From Streptomyces sp. ACA25 (lineage in GTDB: Bacteria; Actinomycetota; Actinomycetes; Streptomycetales; Streptomycetaceae), in the NCBI RefSeq assembly GCF_028200735.1, contig NZ_JAQKPV010000002.1, forward strand, positions 310,001 to 374,000: 64,000 nucleotides of DNA, written 5' to 3'. This document shows, one piece after another, positions 8,040 through 16,512 of the stretch. Position 1 is the first letter of the stretch, and each line of letters starts with the position of its first letter. The translations under genes were made by a program, and so were the position numbers. The notes beneath the pieces are model-generated. The model was not told where the DNA came from and searched no databases. It saw only the letters and a program-made list of their open reading frames with translations.

Positions 8040-9035
8040 ATGGACCAGGCGATCACGGCCGAAGGGCTGGTCAAGCGCTTCGGCACGACCACCGCGCTGG
8101 ACGGGGTGGACCTGTCGGTCCGGCAGGGCTCCGTGGTCGGGCTTCTGGGGCCCAACGGCGCGGGCAAGACCACCGTGGTGCGGGTGCTGGCCACCCTCCT
8201 GGAGCCGGACAGCGGCACCGCCACCGTCGGCGGCTACGACGTGCGGTCCGACGGCCATCGGGTGCGGCAGCTGATCGGCCTCACCGGGCAGTACGCCTCG
8301 GTCGACGAACTGCTGACCGGGGCGGAGAACCTGCTGCTGATCGGGCGGCTGCTCGGCATCCCCCGGGCCCGGGCCAAGAAGCGGGCCCGGGAACTGCTGG
8401 AGCAGTTCTCCCTGGCCGAGGCGGGGCACCGGGCAGTCTCGACGTACTCCGGCGGCATGCGGCGGCGCCTGGACCTGGCGGCAAGCCTGGTGGGCCGGCC
8501 GCCCCTGCTGTTCCTGGACGAACCCACCACCGGCCTCGACCCGCGGGCGCGCAGCGAGCTGTGGGACCTGATCCGGCAGCTGACCGCCGAAGGGGTGACG
8601 GTGCTGCTCACCACGCAGTACATGGAGGAGGCCGACGCACTGGCCGACCGGATCGTCGTGGTGGACCTCGGGCGGGTGATCGCCGCCGGCACACCGGAGG
8701 AGCTGAAGGCGAGGATCGGTGCGCAGACCCTCGCGGTGCGTCCGGCGAAGGAGGCGGACCTCGCTGTCGTGCGCGACGTGGTCGCGGAGGTGTCCGGCAA
8801 CCCGCCGGACGTGAAGGGACAGCTGGTCACCGCCCCGGTCTCGGACCCGGCGCTGCTGTCCGTCCTGCTGCGGCGGCTGGACGAGGCGGGTGTGGTGGTC
8901 ACCGAGCTGGCGCTGCGCGGATCGAGCCTCAACGACGTCTTCCTCTCCCTCACCGGAGGGCCCCCTCGGACGCCGGGGGGTTCCGGCAGCGTGGCGGCGG
9001 GCGGAGGACCCGGAACCGAAGGGACGTCCTCATGA
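8040..9035 (+). CDS. DrrA-type ABC transporter ATP-binding protein
   Basis: Cytoplasmic ATPase of an ABC-2 type exporter, 331 residues. It carries Walker A GPNGAGKTT, the Q-loop region 'GLTGQYASVDELLTG', signature YSGGMRRRLDLA, Walker B LLFLDEPTTGLD and the DrrA-like C-terminal domain with 'RGSSLNDVFLSLTG'. The last feature is typical of the daunorubicin-resistance (DrrA) subfamily that exports hydrophobic small molecules. The ATG is preceded by GAGGAGAG. Its stop overlaps the ATG of the permease gene by 4 nt. The substrate cannot be inferred; the pair lies far from the biosynthetic cluster and next to unrelated genes. Confidence 0.93.
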   Translation: MDQAITAEGLVKRFGTTTALDGVDLSVRQGSVVGLLGPNGAGKTTVVRVLATLLEPDSGTATVGGYDVRSDGHRVRQLIGLTGQYASVDELLTGAENLLLIGRLLGIPRARAKKRARELLEQFSLAEAGHRAVSTYSGGMRRRLDLAASLVGRPPLLFLDEPTTGLDPRARSELWDLIRQLTAEGVTVLLTTQYMEEADALADRIVVVDLGRVIAAGTPEELKARIGAQTLAVRPAKEADLAVVRDVVAEVSGNPPDVKGQLVTAPVSDPALLSVLLRRLDEAGVVVTELALRGSSLNDVFLSLTGGPPRTPGGSGSVAAGGGPGTEGTSS

Positions 9036-9871
9036 GCGGACCGCCTGCCCCCGGGACGGCGGTGCCCGGAACGCCCGCGTCCGCGCCCGGGGAGCTCGCT
9101 GCCCGGGTCGGCCTCGCCACCGGCATCCGGCAGAGCATGACGCTGGCCTGGCGGACCGTCGTCCAGGTCCGGCACAACCCCTGGGAGCTCAGCGACTTCA
9201 GCATCCAGCCGATCATGTTCGTGCTGCTGTTCACCTACGTGTTCGGCGGCGCGATCATGGGCTCGGTCAATGACTACCTGACGTTCATGCTGCCCGGCAT
9301 GCTCGTGATGAACATGCTGTTCGTGACGCTGTACGTGGGACAGGGTCTCAACACCGATCTCACCAAAGGGGTGTTCGACCGGCTGCGCTCGCTGCCGATC
9401 GCCCGCTGGGCGCCCCTGGCCGGGCGCATCGCCGCGGACCAGGTCAAGCAGCTGTGGTCGATCGTGCTGGTGCTGGGCGTCGGCATGATTCTCGGCTTCC
9501 GGATCGGCACCGACCTGCTGGGGCTGCTGGCGGCCTTCGCCCTGCTGCTGGTGTTCGCGCTGGCCTTCTCCTGGGTGGCGGTGCTGGTCGGGGTGCTCGC
9601 CAAGGATGCCGAGCGGGTGCAGATCTTCGGCTTCACCGCCCTCTTCCCGGTCACCTTCGTCAGCAATGTCTTCGTGCCCGCCGAGACCATGCCCGGCTGG
9701 CTGGAGGCGTTCGTGGACGTCAACCCGGTCAGTCTCCTCGCCGATGCCTGCCGAGGGCTGATGCTCGGCGGCCCGGTGGCCGCACCGGTGATCCAGTCGC
9801 TGCTGTGGGCGGGCGCGATCGCGGCGGTCTTCGCACCGCTGTCGGTGCGGGCCTTCAAGCGCAAGGTGTGA
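9032..9871 (+). CDS. DrrB-type ABC-2 permease
   Basis: Membrane half of the exporter, 279 residues. A Pro/Ala-rich N-terminal tail of about 30 residues precedes six predicted transmembrane helices. The DrrB hallmarks are visible: 'QPIMFVLLFTYVFGGAI', the 'GVFDRLRSLPIARW' cytoplasmic loop and 'VFVPAETMPGWLEAFVDVNPVSLLADACRGL' before the last helix. The start ATG overlaps the stop of the ATPase gene (ATGA), so both subunits are made together. It ends 42 nt before the convergent PLP-enzyme gene. Confidence 0.93.
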   Translation: MSGPPAPGTAVPGTPASAPGELAARVGLATGIRQSMTLAWRTVVQVRHNPWELSDFSIQPIMFVLLFTYVFGGAIMGSVNDYLTFMLPGMLVMNMLFVTLYVGQGLNTDLTKGVFDRLRSLPIARWAPLAGRIAADQVKQLWSIVLVLGVGMILGFRIGTDLLGLLAAFALLLVFALAFSWVAVLVGVLAKDAERVQIFGFTALFPVTFVSNVFVPAETMPGWLEAFVDVNPVSLLADACRGLMLGGPVAAPVIQSLLWAGAIAAVFAPLSVRAFKRKV

Positions 9872-9913
9872 CACCGCGGTCGCCGCCCCCGGAAGCGGCC
9901 CGGCTGACCCGGG

Positions 9914-11185
9914 TCAGAACAGGGTGCGGATGTAGTCCGTCACCGTGCCGTCCCCCGCGACCAGCGGAATCAGCTGCCACTTGTCGAAGATGGTGCAGGG
10001 GTGCGACATGCCGAGCCCCACCCAGTCACCGACCTCGGGCAGGCTGCCACCACCGGTATCGACGACGAACGCGTGCTGGTCGGCAAGGCGGGTCACGGCC
10101 AGCCCGTCGCCGCCGCGGACGACGCCGGCCACGTCCCGGATCACCTGGATCTCCGGCAGATCCAGGTCGTGGGCGATGTCCCGCTTGCCGGCGTTGATCA
10201 GCACCAGGCCCGGCTCCGGACGGGACACGACCTGCGCCCACAGCCGGAACGCCGGGAGCAGCGAGCCTTCCTCCGGGACCCGGTTGAACGGGGTGACCGA
10301 CCGGTAGCGCCCGTCGTCGTGACTGACGTACGCGCCGGAGCGCAGCAGCCTGCACACGGGCCGGGACAGCGCCGGCAGCTCCGCGAAAGCCTCCGCCACC
10401 GCGTCGAACCAGGCGCTGCCGCCGGCGCTGACCACGATCTCCGCGGTCCCGGAGTACCTTCCGGCCCGGTCGAAGGCCACGGCCAGCCCGGTGAGCCGGC
10501 GCAGCCAGGCACGCACGGACTCACCGTCGGCGTCCGGCACCTCCCCCTCGTATCCGGCGACCCCCACCAGCCGCAGCGTCGGCACCGCCGCCACGGCATC
10601 GGCGACCGCCGCCGCCTCACCCTCGTCGCGCACTCCGGTGCGCCCGCCGGCCGCCCCCAGCTCCACCACGACCTCCAGGGGACGGACCGCGCCGGCCCGC
10701 CGGAGGGCCGCATCCATCAGGGCCACCCCCCGCTCGGAGTCCACGTAGGTGACACAGCGGAAGTCGGGGTCGGCGTCCAGCTCTCCGGACAGCCACGCCA
10801 GGGCGGCGGCGTCCACCAGCTGGTTGGCGAGGAAGATCCGCTGCACCCCGAAGGCCCGGGCGACCCGCACCTGATGCGGGACGGCCAGCGTGATGCCCCA
10901 GGCTCCGTGATCGAGCTGTTGCTGGAAGAGCTGCGGGGCCATCGACGTCTTGCCGTGCGGGGCGAGCTCCAGACCGTGGCGGGTGGCGAAGCGGTCCAGC
11001 GAGAGCAGGTTGTGCTCCACGGCCTCCGCGGAGAGCGTCAGGACCGGGGTGGTGAAGCCGCCGCGGTGGAGGCTGCGGCGCTCCGCGGCAAGCTCCCCGA
11101 CGGTCAGGCCGGCCGCGTCGGGAGGCAGGCCCTTGAAGCGGTGGTCGACGACCTCGTCGGCGAGCCGGTCGAGTGCGGTGCGCAT
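9914..11185 (-). CDS. DSD1-type PLP-dependent D-amino acid deaminase/aldolase-like enzyme
   Basis: A 423-residue fold-type III PLP enzyme. The N-terminal alanine-racemase-like barrel contains 'LAPHGKTSMAPQLFQ', whose Lys should bind PLP. The C-terminal beta domain has 'MSHPCTIFDKW', matching the His-x-Cys zinc ligands of eukaryotic-type D-serine dehydratase (DSD1) and D-threonine aldolase relatives. Predicted reaction: deamination or retro-aldol cleavage of a D-amino acid; the exact substrate is open. It is divergent from the kinase/IclR/RidA/D-aminoacylase operon with only a 155-bp shared promoter region. This suggests joint control by the IclR protein and use of the D-amino acid released by the deacylase. 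Confidence 0.85.
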   Translation of the reverse strand: MRTALDRLADEVVDHRFKGLPPDAAGLTVGELAAERRSLHRGGFTTPVLTLSAEAVEHNLLSLDRFATRHGLELAPHGKTSMAPQLFQQQLDHGAWGITLAVPHQVRVARAFGVQRIFLANQLVDAAALAWLSGELDADPDFRCVTYVDSERGVALMDAALRRAGAVRPLEVVVELGAAGGRTGVRDEGEAAAVADAVAAVPTLRLVGVAGYEGEVPDADGESVRAWLRRLTGLAVAFDRAGRYSGTAEIVVSAGGSAWFDAVAEAFAELPALSRPVCRLLRSGAYVSHDDGRYRSVTPFNRVPEEGSLLPAFRLWAQVVSRPEPGLVLINAGKRDIAHDLDLPEIQVIRDVAGVVRGGDGLAVTRLADQHAFVVDTGGGSLPEVGDWVGLGMSHPCTIFDKWQLIPLVAGDGTVTDYIRTLF

Positions 11186-11228
11186 GAACGTCTCCGAGTG
11201 CTGGGAGTGTCGAGGAGGAAGGAAGCAC

Positions 11229-11267
11229 GCAACATGCCCACCGGGTATGTTGCACAGGGCGCAACAA
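11229..11267. promoter_or_regulatory. candidate IclR operator between the divergent D-amino acid genes
   Basis: GCAACAT (11229-11235) and ATGTTGC (11247-11253) form a perfect inverted repeat. The second arm is part of an overlapping element GTTGC-N7-GCAAC at 11249-11265, so three half-sites lie in 37 bp. They sit between the deaminase start (11185) and the kinase start (11341), where a regulator could control both directions. IclR-family proteins bind short interrupted palindromes of this kind, and an IclR gene is two genes away. Confidence 0.55.
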
Positions 11268-11340
11268 CCATTGCGTGTACCGCGAAGCCCTGTCTAACAT
11301 CCGCCGCAGACCTGGTCAACGAACGGACGGAGCCGGCCCG

Positions 11341-12363
11341 ATGCCCGACGTGGTGTGTGTGGGCGAGTCCCTGTTCGTGCTCCGGCCCTCCGCCGCCGGG
11401 CAGAGCCTCGCCGACGCCCCGCACTTCACGCGCGGGGTCGGTGGCGCCGAGTCCAACGTCGCCTGCTCACTGGCCGCCTCCGGGCACCCGGTCCGCTGGG
11501 TCAGCCGCCTGGGCACCGACGGATTCGGCGACCACCTGCTGCGCACGATCGCCGCCACCGGGGTCGATGTCTCCGCCGTCCACCGCGACCCCGGGCGGCC
11601 CACCGGCCTCTACTTCCGTACCGACGGCGGGACGGGGGACGCGGAGGCCGCAGGCCGCAGGGCCGAGGCCGTCCACTACCGGCAGGGGTCCGCCGCCGCC
11701 GCGATGGCTCCGGGCTCCCCGCCTCACAGTGCCTGGGCGGACACCCGGATCCTGCACCTGTCGGGTGTCACCGCGGCGCTGTCGGACAGCTGCCTGCGCC
11801 TGCTGCGCGAGCTGACCGCCCGTACCCCCGGGCGTCCCCTGGTGTCCTTCGACGTCAACCACCGCCCCGCGCTGTGGGCCCGGCACGAGAGCCGGGCGGA
11901 CGGCGGCACCGTCCTGCTCGAACTGGCGCGCGGCAGCGACCTGGTGTTCGTGGGAGAGGACGAGGCGGAAGCCGCCTTCGGCATCACCGGGGGTCCCGCC
12001 GCCATCCGGGCCGCGCTGCCGGAACCCGCCGCAGTGGTCGTCAAACAGGACGCACGGGGCGCCACCCTGCTGCCGGCGTCCGGCTCGGTGCACGAGCCCG
12101 CGCCACAGGTGGACGTGGTCGCCCCGGTCGGCGCCGGGGACGCCTTCGCAGCCGGCTACCTCTCCGCCCTGCTGCGGGGCCTGCCGCCCGCGGCCCGGCT
12201 GCGGCACGGCCACCTGACGGCCGCGGCCGCGCTCACCGAGCCCGGCGACATGGCGGTGCCGCCGTCCCGGGAGCTGGCCGACCGCCTGGCGGCGCTGCCG
12301 CCCGCCGAGTGGGCGGCGCTGCGGCTGCGCCAGGGCTGGACACGGCAGGAGAGTCCCGCATGA
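11341..12363 (+). CDS. PfkB-family carbohydrate kinase (2-keto-3-deoxygluconate kinase-like)
   Basis: A 340-residue ribokinase-superfamily enzyme that phosphorylates a sugar or sugar acid in the cytoplasm. The N-terminal 'VGESLFVLRP' and 'GGAESNVACSLAASGHPVRWVSRLGTDGFGD' are PfkB signature 1. The C-terminal 'VDVVAPVGAGDAFAAGYLSALL' is signature 2 with the catalytic Asp in GAGD. The ATG at 11341 follows CGGAG. It is the first gene of a four-gene operon; its stop overlaps the IclR start. In similar loci the kinase handles 2-keto-3-deoxy acids made by a partner dehydratase or deaminase, which is a guess here. Confidence 0.88.
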   Translation: MPDVVCVGESLFVLRPSAAGQSLADAPHFTRGVGGAESNVACSLAASGHPVRWVSRLGTDGFGDHLLRTIAATGVDVSAVHRDPGRPTGLYFRTDGGTGDAEAAGRRAEAVHYRQGSAAAAMAPGSPPHSAWADTRILHLSGVTAALSDSCLRLLRELTARTPGRPLVSFDVNHRPALWARHESRADGGTVLLELARGSDLVFVGEDEAEAAFGITGGPAAIRAALPEPAAVVVKQDARGATLLPASGSVHEPAPQVDVVAPVGAGDAFAAGYLSALLRGLPPAARLRHGHLTAAAALTEPGDMAVPPSRELADRLAALPPAEWAALRLRQGWTRQESPA

Positions 12364-13124
12364 GCCAGACCCTCGACCGCGCCCTGCGCATCCTCCCCCT
12401 GCTGGCCCGTGGGCCCGCGAACCTGGAGGAGACCGCCCGCCACATCGACGCCCACAAGTCCACCGCGCTGCGGCTGCTGCGCACCCTGCACGAGCACGGG
12501 CTGGTCCACCGGCAGGCCGACCAGCGTTACCGGCTGGGCGCACAGCTGTTCGCGCTCGCTCAGGAGGCGGTCGAGCAGCTGGACGTCCGGGAGATCGCCC
12601 ACCCGCACCTGGCAGCGCTGAACGAGCGCACCGGGCACACCGTGCACCTCGCCGTCCGGGAGGACGATCAGGTGCTGTACATCGACAAAGTGGAGAGCCG
12701 GTACCCGGTACGGATGTACTCCAGGATCGGCAAACCGGTCGCGCTCACCGTCGCCGCCGTGGCGAAACTGCTGCTGGCGGACCTGCCGGAGGCCGAGCGC
12801 CGGCAAGTCGCCCAGCGGCTCACCTACCCGAGATACACCTCCCGTTCGACGACCGGGCCGGCGGCGTTTCTCACCGAGCTCGCCCGGGTCCGTGAGCAGG
12901 GCTGGGCCGCCGACCTGGGCGGCCACGAGGAGTCCATCAACTGCGTCGCCGCGCCGGTCCGGGGCCCGGACGGGCGTGTCGTCGCGGCGCTGTCCGTCTC
13001 GGCCCCGAGTGTGGTGGCGAGCGAGAGCGACCTCACCGCCCTGCTCCCCCACGTCCGCCGGACCGCGGACACCGTCAGCGCCGACTACTCCGGGCGCCCT
13101 CTCCCGAAAGGCACCACCGCATGA
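12360..13124 (+). CDS. IclR-family transcriptional regulator
   Basis: A 254-residue regulator. The N-terminal winged helix-turn-helix ('LEETARHIDAHKSTALRLLRTLHEHGLV', residues about 18-45) is followed by a linker helix and the IclR effector domain ('VLYIDKVESRYPVRMYSRIGKPVALTVAAVAKLLLADLPE'). Effector-domain residues near 'GHEESINCVAAPVRGPDGRVVAALSVSAP' are typical. It overlaps the kinase stop and the RidA start by 4 nt each, so it is made within the operon it probably controls. The likely operator is the repeat cluster at 11229-11267. Confidence 0.92.
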   Translation: MSQTLDRALRILPLLARGPANLEETARHIDAHKSTALRLLRTLHEHGLVHRQADQRYRLGAQLFALAQEAVEQLDVREIAHPHLAALNERTGHTVHLAVREDDQVLYIDKVESRYPVRMYSRIGKPVALTVAAVAKLLLADLPEAERRQVAQRLTYPRYTSRSTTGPAAFLTELARVREQGWAADLGGHEESINCVAAPVRGPDGRVVAALSVSAPSVVASESDLTALLPHVRRTADTVSADYSGRPLPKGTTA

Positions 13125-13543
13125 CCGAACAGACCGGGCCGGCCACCAAGCGCGCCCTCACCCCCGCCACTCACACCACCCCGCCGGCGCGCTTCTCGCA
13201 CGGGGTGCGCAAGGGAAACATCCTGCAGGTCGCCGGACAGGTCGGCTTCGGCCCGGCCGTGCCCGGGCAAGCCCCCGCACCGGTCGGCCCCGGACTGCGG
13301 GAGCAGTCCCTGCGGACACTGGAGAACGTCCGGGCGGTGCTGGAGGAGGGCGGCGCGAGCTGGGAGGACGCCATGATGGTGCGCGTCTACCTGACCGACA
13401 CCGCACACTTCGCGGAGTTCAACGAGCTCTGGAACGAGTACTTCGCCGACCTGCGGGCCGCGCCGGCCGCCCGGACCACGGTGTACGTCGGTCTCCCGGC
13501 AGGACTGCTGGTGGAGATCGACGCCCTGGCCGTGCTGGACTGA
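13121..13543 (+). CDS. RidA-family enamine/imine deaminase
   Basis: A 140-residue RidA/YjgF/YER057c/UK114 protein. It has the family pattern 'RFSHGVRKGNILQVAGQVGF', 'RTLENVRAVLEEGGASWEDAMMVRVYLTD' and 'ARTTVYVGLPAGLLVEIDALAVL', including the conserved Arg in 'AARTTVYVG' used to bind the imine carboxylate. Role: hydrolyses the reactive 2-iminoacid/enamine released by PLP-dependent dehydratases, which fits the divergent PLP enzyme. It overlaps the IclR gene by 4 nt, with the D-aminoacylase gene starting 6 nt after its stop. Confidence 0.9.
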   Translation: MTEQTGPATKRALTPATHTTPPARFSHGVRKGNILQVAGQVGFGPAVPGQAPAPVGPGLREQSLRTLENVRAVLEEGGASWEDAMMVRVYLTDTAHFAEFNELWNEYFADLRAAPAARTTVYVGLPAGLLVEIDALAVLD

Positions 13544-13549
13544 GGCGCC

Positions 13550-15148
13550 GTGGACACCGTCTTCCGGGGCGCCACCGTCATCGACGGCTCCGGCGCCCCG
13601 GCGTACACCGCCGACGTCGGGGTCTCCGGGCCGCGGATCGCCGCGATCACGGCCGGAGGCAGGCGGCTCGGCGGGCGGGACGTCATCGACGCCGCGGGGC
13701 TGGTGCTGGCCCCCGGCTTCATCGACATGCACGCGCACAGCGACCTGGCGCTGCTCCGCGACCCCGACCACTCCGCCAAGCTCGCCCAGGGCGTCACGCT
13801 GGAGGTCCTCGGCCAGGACGGCCTCTCCTACGCCCCTGTCGACGACCGCAGCCTCCCCGGGATCCGGGCGGCCATCGCCGGCTGGAACGGTGACGACGGT
13901 GACGCCGAGCCCGACTGGCGCGGCGTGGGCGAGTACCTGGACCGGCTCGACCGGGGTGTCGCGCTCAACGCCGCCTACCTCGTGCCGCAGGGCACTGTCC
14001 GCGCCCTGGTGATGGGCTGGGAGGACCGGCCTCCCACCGACCGGGAGCTCACCGGAATGCGGGAGCACGTCGCCCGGGGACTCGCGGAAGGCGCCGTCGG
14101 CATGTCCTCCGGGCTGACCTACACCCCCGGGATGTACGCCACCGGGGCCGAGCTCACCGAACTGTGCCGGGTGGTCGCCGGGTACGGCGGTTACTACTGC
14201 CCCCACCACCGGTCCTACGGAGCCGGAGCCCTGGCGGCCTACGCGGAGATGGCCCGGCTGTGCCAGGAGTCGGGCTGCGCACTCCACCTGGCCCACGCCA
14301 CCATGAACTTCGAGGTGAACGCCGGCCGCGCGGGCGAGCTGCTGGAGCTGCTCGACACGGCGCGGGCCGGAGGTCTGGACGTCAGCCTGGACACCTACCC
14401 CTACCTCGCCGGCTGCACCACGCTCGCCGCGCTGCTGCCCAGCTGGGCGCACGAGGGCGGCCCCGGGGAGCTGCTGGCGCGGCTGCGGGACGACGCGGTG
14501 GCGGAGCGGATCCGCCACGACCTGGAGGTGGGCGGCTCCGACGGCTGCCACGGCGTCCCGGTGGACTGGCACACCGTCGAGATCTCCGGAGTACGGGACC
14601 CGGCGCTCGCGGCCGAACACATCGGCCGGCGGGTGAGCGGCTTCGCTCAGGCCCGGCACCTGCTGCTGGCGGACCGGCTCGGCACGACGATCCTGCAGCA
14701 CGTCGGGCACGAGGACAATGTGCGGGCCATCATGCGCCACCCGGCTCACACCGGCGGCAGCGACGGCATCCTGTGCGGCGAGAAGCCGCACCCCCGGGCC
14801 TACGGGACCTTCCCCCGGTACCTCGGGCACTACTCCCGCGACCTCGGCATCCTGCCGCTGACGGAGTGCGTGGCGCACCTGACGTCCCGCCCGGCCCGCC
14901 GGCTGCGGCTCCCCGATCGCGGCCTGGTGCGCGAGGGTTACCGGGCCGACCTGGTGCTCTTCGACCCGCTGACGGTCGCCGAGGGCGCCACCTACGCCGC
15001 GCCCCGGGTCCTGCCCACCGGAATCCCGCACGTCCTGGTGAACGGTGCGTTCGCCCTCCGCGACGGCCGCCGCACCGACGCGCTGGCCGGCCGTTCGGTG
15101 CGCCGCACACCGACGGCCACGGAGGGCGGCCCGCCCGGCCCGGCGTGA
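13550..15148 (+). CDS. N-acyl-D-amino-acid deacylase (amidohydrolase superfamily)
   Basis: A 532-residue zinc amidohydrolase that would release a D-amino acid from its N-acyl form. Metal-site motifs are visible: 'GFIDMHAHSDLALL' near residue 62-72, the Glu/Cys region 'GMSSGLTYTPGMYA', 'YYCPHHRSYG', the His in 'LHLAHATM' and the Asp in 'GGSDGILCGEKPHPRAYG'. The GTG start (13550) lies 6 nt after the ridA stop with GAGG overlapping that stop. Together with RidA and the D-amino acid deaminase it makes a coherent catabolic route: deacylation, deamination, imine hydrolysis. Confidence 0.9.
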   Translation: MDTVFRGATVIDGSGAPAYTADVGVSGPRIAAITAGGRRLGGRDVIDAAGLVLAPGFIDMHAHSDLALLRDPDHSAKLAQGVTLEVLGQDGLSYAPVDDRSLPGIRAAIAGWNGDDGDAEPDWRGVGEYLDRLDRGVALNAAYLVPQGTVRALVMGWEDRPPTDRELTGMREHVARGLAEGAVGMSSGLTYTPGMYATGAELTELCRVVAGYGGYYCPHHRSYGAGALAAYAEMARLCQESGCALHLAHATMNFEVNAGRAGELLELLDTARAGGLDVSLDTYPYLAGCTTLAALLPSWAHEGGPGELLARLRDDAVAERIRHDLEVGGSDGCHGVPVDWHTVEISGVRDPALAAEHIGRRVSGFAQARHLLLADRLGTTILQHVGHEDNVRAIMRHPAHTGGSDGILCGEKPHPRAYGTFPRYLGHYSRDLGILPLTECVAHLTSRPARRLRLPDRGLVREGYRADLVLFDPLTVAEGATYAAPRVLPTGIPHVLVNGAFALRDGRRTDALAGRSVRRTPTATEGGPPGPA

Positions 15149-15257
15149 CCCCGTGGGACCGGGCACCCGCGACAAGGGGGGACGGGACGGTCCGTGCGGG
15201 ACCCACGTGGCCCAAAACACGGGGCGCTCCCGCGCGCGGGCTCGTAGAGTGGCGGAC

Positions 15258-16469
15258 ATGCAGGTGATCCAGTCGACGAAGCTCGCCAATGTCTGTTACG
15301 AGATCCGGGGTCCGGTACTCGAGGAGGCGGAGCGTCTCGAAGCGGCGGGGCAGCGCATCCTGAAGCTGAACACCGGCAACCCGGCAGCGTTCGGCTTCGA
15401 CTGCCCGCAGGAGATCCTGGAGGACATCCTCCGCAACGTCGGCAACGCCCACGGCTACGGCGATGCCAAAGGACTGCTTGCCGCCAGGCGGGCGGTGCAG
15501 CAGCACTACCAGACAAAGGGCATCCTGCTCGGGGTCGACGACATCTACCTCGGCAACGGCGTCTCCGAGCTCATTCAGATGTCCATGCAGGCGCTGCTGG
15601 ACGACGGGGACGAGGTGCTCGTCCCGGCGCCGGACTATCCGCTGTGGACCGCCTCGGTGTCCCTGGCCGGCGGCACGGCGGTGCACTACCGCTGCGACGA
15701 GCAGGCCGACTGGTCGCCGGACCTCGCCGACATCGAGCGCAAGATCACCGACCGCACCAAGGCCCTGGTGATCATCAACCCGAACAACCCCACCGGCGCC
15801 GTGTACAGCGAGGAGGTCCTGCGCGAGCTGACCGAGATCGCCCGCAGGCACCGGCTGGTGGTGTGTTCGGACGAGATCTACGACCGGATCCTGTACGACG
15901 GCGCCACGCACACCCCCACCTCGGCGATCGCCCCCGACCTGCTGACACTGACCTTCAACGGCCTGTCCAAGAACTACCGGGTCGCCGGGTACCGCTGCGG
16001 CTGGATGGCGGTGTGCGGGCCGAAGGAGCACGCCACCAACTACATCGAGGGCCTGACGATCCTGGCGAACATGCGGCTGTGCGCCAACATGCCCGCCCAG
16101 CACACGGTTGCCGCCGCCCTCGGCGGACGGCAGTCGATCGAGGACCTGCTGCTGCCCGGAGGACGCATTCTGGAGCAGCGGAACGCGGCCTACGAGCTGC
16201 TCACCCAGATCCCCGGGGTCAGCTGTGTGAAGCCGAAGGGCGCGCTGTACGTCTTCCCGCGGCTCGACCCGAAGGTGTTCAAGATCAAGGATGACCGGCA
16301 GATGGTCCTTGACCTGCTGCGGGCGGAACAGATCATGATCGTGCACGGCACGGGCTTCAACTGGCCGGAGCCCGATCACTTCCGCATCGTCACGCTGCCG
16401 TCGGTGGAGCAGCTCACCGACGCGATCACCCGCATCGGGAACTTCCTCGGCGGCTACAGCCAGTACTGA
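15258..16469 (+). CDS. class I/II PLP aminotransferase (AlaA-type alanine aminotransferase)
   Basis: A 403-residue fold-type I aminotransferase. It starts 'MQVIQSTKLANVCYEIRGPVLEEA', typical of the glutamate-pyruvate aminotransferase AlaA/AlaT group. Also present are 'NPNNPTGAVY', 'DEIYDRILYDG' and the PLP-lysine segment 'TFNGLSKNYRVAGYRCGW'. The ATG lies only 7 nt after a TAGAGT hexamer, so the transcript is probably leaderless. Predicted reaction: pyruvate + glutamate to alanine + 2-oxoglutarate. It is a single-gene unit ended by a perfect palindromic terminator shared with the convergent argJ-like gene. Confidence 0.9.
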   Translation: MQVIQSTKLANVCYEIRGPVLEEAERLEAAGQRILKLNTGNPAAFGFDCPQEILEDILRNVGNAHGYGDAKGLLAARRAVQQHYQTKGILLGVDDIYLGNGVSELIQMSMQALLDDGDEVLVPAPDYPLWTASVSLAGGTAVHYRCDEQADWSPDLADIERKITDRTKALVIINPNNPTGAVYSEEVLRELTEIARRHRLVVCSDEIYDRILYDGATHTPTSAIAPDLLTLTFNGLSKNYRVAGYRCGWMAVCGPKEHATNYIEGLTILANMRLCANMPAQHTVAAALGGRQSIEDLLLPGGRILEQRNAAYELLTQIPGVSCVKPKGALYVFPRLDPKVFKIKDDRQMVLDLLRAEQIMIVHGTGFNWPEPDHFRIVTLPSVEQLTDAITRIGNFLGGYSQY

Positions 16470-16494
16470 CCGCCCGGGCGGTCAGTACTGGCTG
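16457..16494. terminator. 38-bp perfect palindrome, bidirectional terminator
   Basis: Left arm 16457-16475 (CAGCCAGTACTGACCGCCC) is the exact reverse complement of 16476-16494. The stem contains the last four codons and stop of the aminotransferase gene and ends 18 bp before the stop of the convergent argJ-like gene. It would form a hairpin in either transcript. Confidence 0.85.
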
Positions 16495-16512
16495 CCGGAC
16501 GCTCGTGGCCGG

